Positions 24,939 to 32,808 of a stretch of DNA of 64,000 nt are shown in pieces. Each line of letters opens with the position of its first letter. Position 1 is the first letter of the stretch. The stretch lies in NCBI RefSeq assembly GCF_947499215.1, contig NZ_CANMNI010000003.1, positions 434,001 through 498,000 on the forward strand. The letters run 5' to 3'. Below the pieces are notes generated by a model, which worked only from the letters and a program-made list of their open reading frames with translations, had not been told where the DNA came from and did no database searches. The stretch is from an uncultured Pontibacter sp. Lineage in GTDB: Bacteria > Bacteroidota > Bacteroidia > Cytophagales > Hymenobacteraceae. A program made the position numbers and the translations under genes.

Positions 24939-25805
24939 ATGGCAGAGACGACATCATTTTCAAAAACATATACGATTGGCGGCGACCTTACGGTGAACAG
25001 GATGGGCTATGGCGCCATGCGCATTACTGGGGAGGGGATCTGGGGTCCGCCGAAAGATAAAGACGAAGCGATCCGGGTGCTGCAAAGGACGGTGGAACTG
25101 GGCATCAACTTTATAGACACGGCAGACAGCTACGGCCCCAACGTATCTGAAGAGCTGATCGCAGAAGCCCTGTATCCTTATCCCAAAGACCTAGTTATCG
25201 CAACCAAGGGAGGACTCACCCGAACGGGTCCCGGAGTATGGCCCATCAATGCAGACCCGGACTACCTGCAAAAGGCGCTGGAAGGTAGCCTTAAACGGTT
25301 GAAGCAAGACCGGATAGATCTGTACCAACTGCACCGCATCGACCCGGAGGTGCCTTATGAGAAAACGCTGGAGTTTTTGCAGCGAGTGCAGGAAGAAGGG
25401 TTGGTAAAGCACATCGGCCTGTCGGAGGTGACGATCGATGAGATTAAAAAAGCCCAAGAGTACTTCCAAGTGGTGTCGGTGCAGAACAAGTACAGCGTGG
25501 ACTTCCGCAAATGGGAAGAGGAGCTGGAGTTCTGCCGTGAGCAAGACATGGCGTTTATTCCTTGGAATCCGATTAACGCGGGTAATGTGGGTGCCATCAA
25601 CAAGCTGGAGGAGATCGGGAAGAAGTATGATGCCACAGCGCACCAGATCGCCCTAAGCTGGCTGTTGCACCACGCCGACAACATTCTGCTCATCCCTGGC
25701 ACCTCCAAAGTGAAGCACTTGGAAGAGAATTACAAGGCCGCTTCCATTTCCCTGTCAGAAGAAGACATCCGGGAGCTGGGGCAGATCAAGCAGTCCGAGA
25801 AATAG
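24939..25805 (+). CDS. Aldo/keto reductase
   Basis: 288 aa from ATG 24939. TIM-barrel enzyme with the catalytic tetrad visible: Asp and Tyr in NFIDTADSYGP (about 60-70), Lys in VIATKGG (about 92) and His in YQLHRID (about 130). The C-terminal IPGTSKVKHLEEN is the NADPH-binding segment. Close in layout to YdbC/AKR pyridoxal-type reductases. Substrate unknown. Possibly co-transcribed with the DoxX gene. Confidence 0.9.
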   Translation: MAETTSFSKTYTIGGDLTVNRMGYGAMRITGEGIWGPPKDKDEAIRVLQRTVELGINFIDTADSYGPNVSEELIAEALYPYPKDLVIATKGGLTRTGPGVWPINADPDYLQKALEGSLKRLKQDRIDLYQLHRIDPEVPYEKTLEFLQRVQEEGLVKHIGLSEVTIDEIKKAQEYFQVVSVQNKYSVDFRKWEEELEFCREQDMAFIPWNPINAGNVGAINKLEEIGKKYDATAHQIALSWLLHHADNILLIPGTSKVKHLEENYKAASISLSEEDIRELGQIKQSEK

Positions 25806-25828
25806 GTTTTTGAGAATGAATTACAACT

Positions 25829-25865
25829 AAAAGAGCCGAGTGGACATATTCCGCCCGGCTCTTTT
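25829..25865. terminator. Bidirectional terminator
   Basis: Stem AAAAGAGCCG (25829-25838) / CGGCTCTTTT (25856-25865), with further imperfect pairing inside, between the convergent aldo/keto reductase and TerB-like genes. Confidence 0.8.
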
Positions 25866-25948
25866 CTATACTGCGGATTGCGCTATTGCATCAACTCATT
25901 AAGCCTGATGCTACTAGATGATGACTGTGATGGGAATACCTTAAATAC

Positions 25949-26410
25949 TTAATCGCACTTTTTGTCTTTGTTCAGAACCAAGATAACCCTTACGATTTCC
26001 TGCGCCTTCTTTTCATCCAGATCCAAGGCGGAGTACAGGTATTGAATAAGCTCTTCTTCTTTCTCAGTCACCACGCAGTCAGACAGCACCAGTTGTATGG
26101 TATGGGCGAAGAGGGTAGGGCGGTTTTCAACGGCTATCAGGTCAACGGAGTTATCGATTAGTACTTTGCTGCCAACTTGGACGTGGGCATAATAAACGGT
26201 TCGGCTATAAGCCATAATGTCGTGCCCTTCAAATAGTTTTCTGTTGGCCAAGGTATGGGCCATCACATCCAGTTCCTCATCGGCCACGTCATCGTCCACG
26301 GCTACGCAGGCATGCATAATGGCGATCCAAGCTTCCTGTTCGTTCTGGGGGGTGTAGGTATAGGTGTCGGGCACATTAGACCGACCTGTGGTGTTGAAAA
26401 CTCCTTCCAT
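25949..26410 (-). CDS. TerB-like domain protein
   Basis: 153 aa, all helical and acidic. HACVAVDDDVADEELDVMAHTL and IQLVLSDCVVTEKEEELIQYL are the paired Asp/Glu-bearing helices of the TerB-like fold. A free C-terminal Cys ends the protein (NKDKKCD). TerB proteins belong to tellurite/stress modules; no other ter gene adjoins it, but the TelA operon lies 20 kb to the left. Cytoplasmic. Function unproven. Confidence 0.72.
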   Translation of the reverse strand: MEGVFNTTGRSNVPDTYTYTPQNEQEAWIAIMHACVAVDDDVADEELDVMAHTLANRKLFEGHDIMAYSRTVYYAHVQVGSKVLIDNSVDLIAVENRPTLFAHTIQLVLSDCVVTEKEEELIQYLYSALDLDEKKAQEIVRVILVLNKDKKCD

Positions 26411-26564
26411 TGGTTATCTATTATCTCCGCTATTAGGTACTCGCTATGTACTGCAATTGTTTTGCCCGGGGCTCCCGTTGGCTGATTGCTCAATACGGAT
26501 ATCGTTTTACCCATCGTGCAACAATTAAAATAGTTACAAGAAAAGTTTCGGGAAGGTATAGCGT

Positions 26565-26936
26565 TTACTGTCTTCGATTCTTTTTCTTAGACTTACGTTC
26601 TGACCGGGTATACTTCCTATTTGGTTTCACCAGAATAGGGTTGTTACTATGGTTAGGTACAACGGAGTGTGTCCCATCCGGGTTTACGAGTATAGACACA
26701 GCACCATGATTGTGTAACGAACTGTGTGTGCCGTCAGTATTTACTACGATGGCCGTGTTGCTTCCATGACTATGAACTGTAGAGTGTGTCCCATCCGGGT
26801 TCACAATGACTCCTGTATTGCCGTGTTGGTGCTGCACACTGTGCTTTCCATCTGGATTGACAATAACAGTGACCTGCGCCTGTGCCGCATAAGACGCCAA
26901 TGTGAGGCTTATGAGAGAAAGGACTACTTTTTTCAT
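26565..26936 (-). CDS. Secreted protein with tandem His-rich repeats
   Basis: 123 aa. Signal peptide MKKVVLSLISLTLASYAAQA, then four tandem units of about 19-21 residues of the form IVNPDGTHSxxHxHGxxx (at about 24, 43, 62 and 81; the last is degenerate), and a very basic tail (KYTRSERKSKKKNRRQ). Each unit presents two or three His, so metal binding (Zn, Cu or Ni) in the periplasm or outside is plausible but unproven. No family recognised. Confidence 0.75.
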   Translation of the reverse strand: MKKVVLSLISLTLASYAAQAQVTVIVNPDGKHSVQHQHGNTGVIVNPDGTHSTVHSHGSNTAIVVNTDGTHSSLHNHGAVSILVNPDGTHSVVPNHSNNPILVKPNRKYTRSERKSKKKNRRQ

Positions 26937-27044
26937 AGGGCTTTAATTTGGTACAGGAGTTTATAAGCAATTTTGATGCCTGTTATATCTGTATTTAACT
27001 ATATCTGTTAACGGCTTATATGTTCATGCGAGTGCACCCGTAAT

Positions 27045-27950
27045 TTACCTGTGTTTCTGCTGAAGCACTTCTCTGACAGACTCAAGCACTTTTGCCCATG
27101 CCGGTGACTGCGGCGCCACTAAGTCGAAATGTCCGGTATCCGGCAAGAGTACCACTTCTGCAGCATCCCCCTTGCTTTTGGCGCGGCTTACATAGGCTGT
27201 GGCTTGCTCGACTGGTACGATAGGATCCAGCACTCCCTGCACCAGTCGTTGCGGTATTTTTAAAGGCAACAGTCGCATGGGGGAGGCTTGTGCGTAGCGG
27301 TAGGGTACTTCTGCCGGCATTCCCCCCATCAGCTTGGGCACGGCGGCATTGCAACTGCCCTTATCGGCAGCGTAATTTTCCAGATCGGCTATACCTGCCA
27401 GCGATACGACTCCTTTTACTTTTAGCGGCTTTTTAACATACAACTCACTTTTGGGAGAGAGCTGCTTTCGTGCTGCCAACCACAAGGCCAAATGTCCGCC
27501 TGCTGAATGCCCCAGCACCACCACCTGTTTCAGGTCAAGCGGGTACTGCTTGGCTAATTCCTTTAGATGGTCCGTGCCCTGCGCCACATCCAAAAAAGTG
27601 CCGGGCCAGCCTCCTCCTACATCTCCCACGCGGCGGAACTCGAGGTTCCAAGTGGCGTAGCCCGCCTCTGTCAGGGCAGCGCTCAGGTGCGCCATGTACT
27701 GCAGGTTGTACTGCGACAGCCAGCATCCGCCATGCACCACTACCACCACCGGAAACGGCCCCTTACCCTCCGGCAGACGCAACTCCCCGAACTGCAAGGA
27801 GTCGGTGCCATAGGCCAAGTGCATACCTGCGGCAGGGGCGGGAAGGGCTGCTATGTCCTGCCATGTAATCAGCTTCGGCTTTTGTTCTTGGGCAAAGAGG
27901 TGGCTAAGGGAGACAAGACAGAACAGCAGGGTATAAAGTATAGGGCGCAT
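27045..27950 (-). CDS. Exported alpha/beta hydrolase (esterase/BD-FAE-like)
   Basis: 301 aa from ATG 27950 (a TTG six bases upstream is less likely). Signal peptide ends LFAQ. Oxyanion motif VVHGGCW (about 75-81), nucleophile GHSAGG (about 152), acid in GVLDPIVP (about 243) and His in PDTGHFD (about 275) form a full triad. The HGG motif and size fit the BD-FAE/carboxylesterase group. Predicted periplasmic esterase, substrate unknown. Confidence 0.87.
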   Translation of the reverse strand: MRPILYTLLFCLVSLSHLFAQEQKPKLITWQDIAALPAPAAGMHLAYGTDSLQFGELRLPEGKGPFPVVVVVHGGCWLSQYNLQYMAHLSAALTEAGYATWNLEFRRVGDVGGGWPGTFLDVAQGTDHLKELAKQYPLDLKQVVVLGHSAGGHLALWLAARKQLSPKSELYVKKPLKVKGVVSLAGIADLENYAADKGSCNAAVPKLMGGMPAEVPYRYAQASPMRLLPLKIPQRLVQGVLDPIVPVEQATAYVSRAKSKGDAAEVVLLPDTGHFDLVAPQSPAWAKVLESVREVLQQKHR

Positions 27951-28070
27951 AAGCAAATTTTTTGTTACAGCTGATCGGTAAAGATACAGGAATCATTATT
28001 TATATTTAATGAACAGCCTTAAGGGAGGACTTTACTATGTTTTAAAGAATAAGGATATCACCTGTGTTCT

Positions 28071-28078
28071 TACTTTTG
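28071..28078 (+). promoter_or_regulatory. Candidate -7 promoter element (TACTTTTG)
   Basis: Exact fit to the Bacteroidota TAnnTTTG element, 78 bp upstream of the ATG at 28156. No clear TTTG at -33 is seen, so confidence is limited. Confidence 0.45.
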
Positions 28079-28155
28079 TGTAAATAATTTTGCTCCCGGA
28101 CAACCCTTTACAATAGCCCCTTGTCTTACCATCAGAACCGATAATTGAACAGTTT

Positions 28156-28842
28156 ATGAAACACTATTTATCCAGACTGGGATTACTTGTCATGATGCTG
28201 GCACTCGGAAGCTGCGATCAGGAAATGGAAGACGTGCTTCCACGCTCATTCCAAGAATTTACCCTGTACCCCGATGATATTTATATTTTCAATTCAAACT
28301 CAGACTGGATCAACAGGCTTGACCCCTTGTCAAATGACAGTGTAAAAACTGAGGTAATAGTCACGTATGACCAGCCAAAGCAGGGACAGCTACTTCCAGA
28401 GTTTGACGGACCCGGTACCATGGGCTACCAGCCAAACAACGACTTTTACGGAGTTGACAGCCTAAATTATACCGTGTGTACCAAAGAGATATGCAAAACA
28501 GAAAAGATCAGGCTGATTGTGGAAAAGCCTTATGACAAGGCCACCTGCGTCACCACATTAATTGCTGATTCTCTTGAAACCACTAGGAACAAGTTCAAAG
28601 GCATCAGAATATTTGAAAATGATATTATCTGCTATAACGAGAACTTCGGCGGACAATATATAGAGAAACCCCAGAAAGGGACTTTCAAAACGATAGAGTA
28701 CTCAGGCAGCTACAAAAACACCATTTATGTTTACTATCCACCCAAGGACTATGTAGGAGAAGACTCCTTCAGGTATAGGGTATACACCAGTCGTGACCAA
28801 TCTGTTTACCAAGAAATTATTGTAAAGGTAACGGTTAAGTAA
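28156..28842 (+). CDS. Lipoprotein with two cadherin/Ig-like tandem domains
   Basis: 228 aa. Lipobox LGSC (Cys18). Two repeats carry the bacterial Ig/cadherin tandem pattern: GTMGYQPNNDFYGVDSLNYTV (about 95-115) and YVYYPPKDYVGEDSFRYRVYT (about 190-210), each of the form Y-P-x-D-F-x-G-x-D-S-F-x-Y. Four Cys could form disulfides. Predicted cell-surface protein. It precedes the ECF sigma factor by 138 bp in the same direction. Confidence 0.82.
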   Translation: MKHYLSRLGLLVMMLALGSCDQEMEDVLPRSFQEFTLYPDDIYIFNSNSDWINRLDPLSNDSVKTEVIVTYDQPKQGQLLPEFDGPGTMGYQPNNDFYGVDSLNYTVCTKEICKTEKIRLIVEKPYDKATCVTTLIADSLETTRNKFKGIRIFENDIICYNENFGGQYIEKPQKGTFKTIEYSGSYKNTIYVYYPPKDYVGEDSFRYRVYTSRDQSVYQEIIVKVTVK

Positions 28843-28892
28843 AATGCAAGTCGCTATGCATAAGGCTGGTAAACCAATGCTACACTCCCTGA

Positions 28893-28918
28893 AAGCCGCA
28901 GGTCTTAACCTGTGGCTT
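28893..28918 (+). terminator. Possible terminator or attenuator hairpin
   Basis: Stem AAGCCGCAGGT / ACCTGTGGCTT with one G-T pair (28893-28903, 28908-28918). No U-run follows, so termination may be weak. Confidence 0.4.
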
Positions 28919-28980
28919 CTCCTGTTTATGATTAATTCGGTTGGTGCAGGTCAAAACTTAGGACAGGGAGCTTGAAATAA

Positions 28981-29526
28981 GTGTACACCGAGGAAGAAAT
29001 TGTAGCGGGCTGCAAAGAAGGAAAGCCATCGTTCCAGGAGAAGCTGTATCAGCTCTACTCAGGGCGAATGATGGCCGTATGCACGCGCTATACCCGCTCC
29101 CGGTTTGAGGCGGAAGACATTTTCCATGAAGCTTTTGTGAAAGTCTTCAGCAATATCAAGCACTATCAGGGAGGTGCGTTTGAAGGCTGGGTCAGGAGGA
29201 TATTTGTAAATACAGCCATTAACCACTACCATAAAAACCGCAAATACCTAAATCAGCTCGACTATAGTGCGGTTGAAGAAAGCACACCGGCAGAAGATGA
29301 CATTATCAGTTTGATCTCAGGAAAAGAACTGCTGGCCCTGATCAACCAAATGCCTGAAGGGTATAGGCTGATTTTCAACCTGTATGTAGTCGAGGGCTTT
29401 AACCACCGGGAGATCGCCGAGATGCTGCACATAGCGGAAGGCACTTCTAAGTCGCAACTGGCCAAGGGAAAAAGTTATTTGAAGAAGATGTTCCAAAAAC
29501 TCTCAATTTCTGAAAATGCTGACTGA
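28981..29526 (+). CDS. ECF-type RNA polymerase sigma factor
   Basis: 181 aa from a GTG start directly after an in-frame TAA. Region 2 is seen in YTRSRFEAEDIFHEAFVKVF (38-57) and FEGWVRRIFVNTAINHYHKN (66-85), region 4 in MPEGYRLIFNLYVVEGFNHREIAE (about 125-148). It directs RNA polymerase to a small regulon. Its gene overlaps the next one by 11 bases, so the downstream product is very likely its partner or target. Confidence 0.92.
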   Translation: MYTEEEIVAGCKEGKPSFQEKLYQLYSGRMMAVCTRYTRSRFEAEDIFHEAFVKVFSNIKHYQGGAFEGWVRRIFVNTAINHYHKNRKYLNQLDYSAVEESTPAEDDIISLISGKELLALINQMPEGYRLIFNLYVVEGFNHREIAEMLHIAEGTSKSQLAKGKSYLKKMFQKLSISENAD

Positions 29527-30940
29527 TAAAGAACAGGAAGAAATAAGGCGAAAACTGCTGGCGCTCGAAGAAGAGCCGCCCACAGGTGCTTGGAGCAAAA
29601 TTGTGGCCGACATACGCCCGCAGCAGGAGCCGCGTAGTCCTTGGTGGCATGCGGCAGCGGCCCTCTTGTTACTGCTGTTATCGTCGGCAGGTGTGTACTA
29701 TTTCACAACACAGCAAGCTAGTGATGACACAGCCATCGTGAGCATTGAGCAGGAGCAGCGGCAGGAGGAATCTTCTAGACCGTACGCGGGTGAACGGGAC
29801 AGAGGTTTGGCCGCTGAAAATCAGGCAGCTGTTTCGGTTGACACGGCACCACTTGAAGTAGAGGTTACAGACAATGTCGGGCTGAATGCGCCTGCAAAGG
29901 CAACACCAAAGAATAATCAGCCAGCAGTTGAGCCTATAAGGACTGAAAAACCAAAAGTAATCGCTCAGCGGGAAGCCGCGGTGCCTGTCAGCCGGTCTAT
30001 AACAACCGTAGTGGTGGATGATGTCGCTCGGGCAGATAGGTATAGCCGCTCCAGTATGGCTGCAAGCGACATAGCCCCTTCGGCCGCTTCGACAGCCGAT
30101 GTGCTAAAAGGGCGCATACCTATACTCGTTAATTCAGAGCCATTCGACCTTTCGGAGACACCTGCTATAGCTTTGGAGCTTAAGCCAATTCATACCCCAA
30201 GCCAGCACACCACTTCCGATCATACCAACCCTAAACAATCGGGCGACTGGTACTTAAGCATGGCAGTGGCCCCACGATATACTTTCCGGTCCTTTAAGCC
30301 AGCGGTTGAAGATGAAGTATACATCACGAAGCTGCAAAACTTGGATCGGTTAGACCCTGAGCGTATGGGTTATGAACTTGGGCTGAACGCTGGCAAGGCT
30401 ATTTTGCCTGCGCTATACCTAGAAACCAGTCTGTCGGTGATGCGACTGCGTGAGAATGTTTCTTATTCGTACACAACTGGTAAAGTAGATACGATACTAA
30501 AGAGCCTGTCAAGTGACGGAACGATCAGGGCTATTCCGGTCTATGCGATTGGAGAGCGCCACTTGAGAAGTTCTTACACTTATGGCGGTCTACGGCTTGG
30601 GGCAACATACTTTTTTATGGAGCGTGCACAAAGGAGGTTTAACCTGACAGTATCTGGGGGCGTGAATCTGCTGCTTAAAGGCCGTACGGAAGAGCTCGTG
30701 AACGGAGAGTTGCTCGGAACAGTGGATTTTCCAGATGATGACAATCCATTGGAACAGACAAACTACAACCTGATGCTAGGTGTCGGCTACAACATGGCAC
30801 TCCATAGGCAGTATGAGTTGATGGTTATGCCGACCGTAAACTATTTTCTAGGCTCTACCTATAGCAATCGGGAGCCCTTCGGTATGCGGCCTTATAGCAT
30901 TGGTATGAGCTTTCAGATCAGAAGGCGGTTTGGGAAATAG
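29516..30940 (+). CDS. Putative anti-sigma/outer-membrane beta-barrel hybrid protein
   Basis: 474 aa. An N-terminal cytoplasmic part (1-45, with EEPPTGAWSKIVADI) is followed by one membrane span (about 46-64, AAALLLLLLSSAGVYYF), a long disordered Pro/Thr/Ala-rich periplasmic linker (70-235), and a C-terminal beta-barrel-like domain from about 245 (YLSMAVAPRYTFRS ... GMSFQIRRRFGK). This is the layout of Bacteroidota proteins encoded next to ECF sigma factors and thought to couple envelope state to the sigma factor. Overlap with the sigma gene supports the link. Role inferred. Confidence 0.8.
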   Translation: MLTDKEQEEIRRKLLALEEEPPTGAWSKIVADIRPQQEPRSPWWHAAAALLLLLLSSAGVYYFTTQQASDDTAIVSIEQEQRQEESSRPYAGERDRGLAAENQAAVSVDTAPLEVEVTDNVGLNAPAKATPKNNQPAVEPIRTEKPKVIAQREAAVPVSRSITTVVVDDVARADRYSRSSMAASDIAPSAASTADVLKGRIPILVNSEPFDLSETPAIALELKPIHTPSQHTTSDHTNPKQSGDWYLSMAVAPRYTFRSFKPAVEDEVYITKLQNLDRLDPERMGYELGLNAGKAILPALYLETSLSVMRLRENVSYSYTTGKVDTILKSLSSDGTIRAIPVYAIGERHLRSSYTYGGLRLGATYFFMERAQRRFNLTVSGGVNLLLKGRTEELVNGELLGTVDFPDDDNPLEQTNYNLMLGVGYNMALHRQYELMVMPTVNYFLGSTYSNREPFGMRPYSIGMSFQIRRRFGK

Positions 30941-30971
30941 CCCTGTCTGCTTTTCAGTCTGATAGTAGAGG

Positions 30972-31000
30972 AATTGCCGTGATCGATCGTCACGGCAATT
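30972..31000 (+). terminator. Terminator of the sigma factor operon
   Basis: Perfect stem AATTGCCGTGA (30972-30982) / complement (30990-31000) with following T-run. Confidence 0.88.
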
Positions 31001-31078
31001 TTTTTTAAAATAAACAGGAAGCACAGGCAACGGTTGGCGGTACGGTATGGTCTTATCATTAAAGAACAAAATAAAATT

Positions 31079-31918
31079 ATGAAACCCAATCAACTTTTAA
31101 TGCTAGCAGGTCTGAGTATGTCTGCGCTGCTTTTCTCCTGTGATAGAGAAGACGTGCTTCCGGGCAAGCTTTCAAATCCTTCTACAGGAACTCCTCCACC
31201 GGCGGGAAACACTCCGCCTCCTACCACTCCGCCTGCAAACGATCCACCTGCCACACCGCCTCCTGTAACTTCAAACAGCCTGCTCACAGAAATGGGCGAA
31301 AGGCAGTTTGTGTATGATACACAAAACCGACTGGTAGAGGTAAAATATTCCCAGCAGCCAGCTCTCGGTTACAACATTGTGTATGATGGAAACAAACCGG
31401 TACGAATCAACCTTAAAACCGGTGGATGGATGCTTTATACCTACAATGGCGATAAAGTGTCGGAGATTGTCTCCTATTATGGTGATAATCTGGTCAACTA
31501 TCGGTATAACTTAGAGTATAGCGGCAACCTATTGGTGAAAAAAACGAGTATGAGCTATGCCCGTTATGACGAAGGACAACTTCATATAGAGGAGTTTAAG
31601 TATGATGCCAGTGGAAACATGACAGAATATGCTTCGCGCTGGTCCAGCAGCAACAGGTATGAAGACCTGAGCAGCCCTTCTATCATCAGATGGGGCAATT
31701 ACGATAAGCAGCCAAACCCAATGCCTTACATTGAATTTGGTTTTTATCTTCCGGGTATTAAGTGGTCAACAAACAACCCGGGCTACCGAGACACAGGAGG
31801 AGGCAAAGAGTTTTATACTTATGTTTATCATGATTCCGGCATGCCGCAACAGCGCTACACAAAACTAGAGGCCTTTCCTTGGGTAGGTGCATTCATAGAG
31901 AAGTATAGCTATCAATAA
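31079..31918 (+). CDS. Lipoprotein with Pro-rich linker and YD/RHS-like repeats
   Basis: 279 aa from ATG 31079 (an upstream in-frame ATG at 31034 would displace the signal peptide). Lipobox LFSC (Cys21). A Pro/Thr linker (PPPTTPPANDPPATPPP, about 36-57) is followed by repeats such as FVYDTQNRLVEVKYS, YNIVYDGNKPVRINL and FKYDASGNMTEYAS, which resemble DUF4595/RHS-like YD repeats. Predicted surface-exposed lipoprotein of unknown function, possibly in the sigma regulon. Confidence 0.75.
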   Translation: MKPNQLLMLAGLSMSALLFSCDREDVLPGKLSNPSTGTPPPAGNTPPPTTPPANDPPATPPPVTSNSLLTEMGERQFVYDTQNRLVEVKYSQQPALGYNIVYDGNKPVRINLKTGGWMLYTYNGDKVSEIVSYYGDNLVNYRYNLEYSGNLLVKKTSMSYARYDEGQLHIEEFKYDASGNMTEYASRWSSSNRYEDLSSPSIIRWGNYDKQPNPMPYIEFGFYLPGIKWSTNNPGYRDTGGGKEFYTYVYHDSGMPQQRYTKLEAFPWVGAFIEKYSYQ

Positions 31919-31934
31919 AATGTGGGCACAGCAA

Positions 31935-31971
31935 AAAAGCCTGTCTTTCCTCATTCGAAAGACAGGCTTTT
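31935..31971. terminator. Bidirectional terminator
   Basis: 15-bp perfect stem AAAAGCCTGTCTTTC (31935-31949) / complement (31957-31971) between convergent genes. Confidence 0.9.
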
Positions 31972-32793
31972 CTATTCTTTCTCCAACTTGGCCAGCACCC
32001 GGGCCAGCTCTCTTTGGTAGGCCGGATTCTCGTTCATGCCATTGTGGCCCTGCCCTTTGAGTAGAATCACTTTGTCAGTGGATTTAAGGTGGGCTTGCAG
32101 TTTTTCAGAGGAGCCGGGATAGATGATCTCGTCTAGCATGCCGTGGAAAATAGCGATGGGTGCCTTGGTCTGTTCTACATACTGATAGGTTTTGAACTTG
32201 TACTTGAGCAGAAAGGTGGGCACGATAGGGTAGAGGCTCTGCATCAAATCACCAAGGCTATAATAAGGTGCCTGCAGGAGCAACATCTTGGGATGATTTT
32301 CTGCGGCGAGCTTTGCAGCGGCAGCTGTGCCGATGGAATAACCGGCAACCACGATCTGCTCTTCCTTATACCTGCTTTTCAATGTGTCATAGGCGGCCTG
32401 TGTGTCGGCGTAAAATTGAGCTTCATTGCTGATCTCACCCTCGCTCTTTCCATAGCCTCGGTAGTCGAACACAAACACGTCGTAGTGCAAGTCAGTATAG
32501 GGTTCGTATACCCAGCCCCAAGAGTCCACGGAGCCGGCGTTGCCGTGCAGGTAGAACACCAGTCCCTTGGGCTCAGGCACGTTAAAAAGTACCCCGTGCA
32601 GTTTGGTTCCGTCAGGGGCAGGTATAAAGATCTCCTCAAATTCCTGCTTGAAGCTAAACCTGTGGTTGGCAGGCAGCCGCTCGGGAAAGAAAATCAAATG
32701 CTCTTGCTGAAACGATAGAAAGCCCATAAGCAGCACGTAAATAGAAACCAGTACAACGCCCGTCCTGAAAATGTTCTTCAAAGCTTTTTCCAA
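31972..32793 (-). CDS. BEM46/ABHD13-like alpha/beta hydrolase, membrane-anchored
   Basis: 273 aa with a TTG start at 32793; the next ATG would remove half the anchor. One N-terminal membrane segment (11-27), then YLHGNAGS (oxyanion loop, about 80), nucleophile AGYSIGTA (Ser about 150), acid in HGMLDEII (about 217) and His in GQGHNGM (about 250). BEM46-type hydrolase of unknown substrate. The TTG lies 15 bases after the stop of the P-type ATPase gene and in the same frame, so translation is probably coupled. Confidence 0.85.
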   Translation of the reverse strand: MEKALKNIFRTGVVLVSIYVLLMGFLSFQQEHLIFFPERLPANHRFSFKQEFEEIFIPAPDGTKLHGVLFNVPEPKGLVFYLHGNAGSVDSWGWVYEPYTDLHYDVFVFDYRGYGKSEGEISNEAQFYADTQAAYDTLKSRYKEEQIVVAGYSIGTAAAAKLAAENHPKMLLLQAPYYSLGDLMQSLYPIVPTFLLKYKFKTYQYVEQTKAPIAIFHGMLDEIIYPGSSEKLQAHLKSTDKVILLKGQGHNGMNENPAYQRELARVLAKLEKE

Positions 32794-32808
32794 GGTATAG
32801 GCGGCAGC

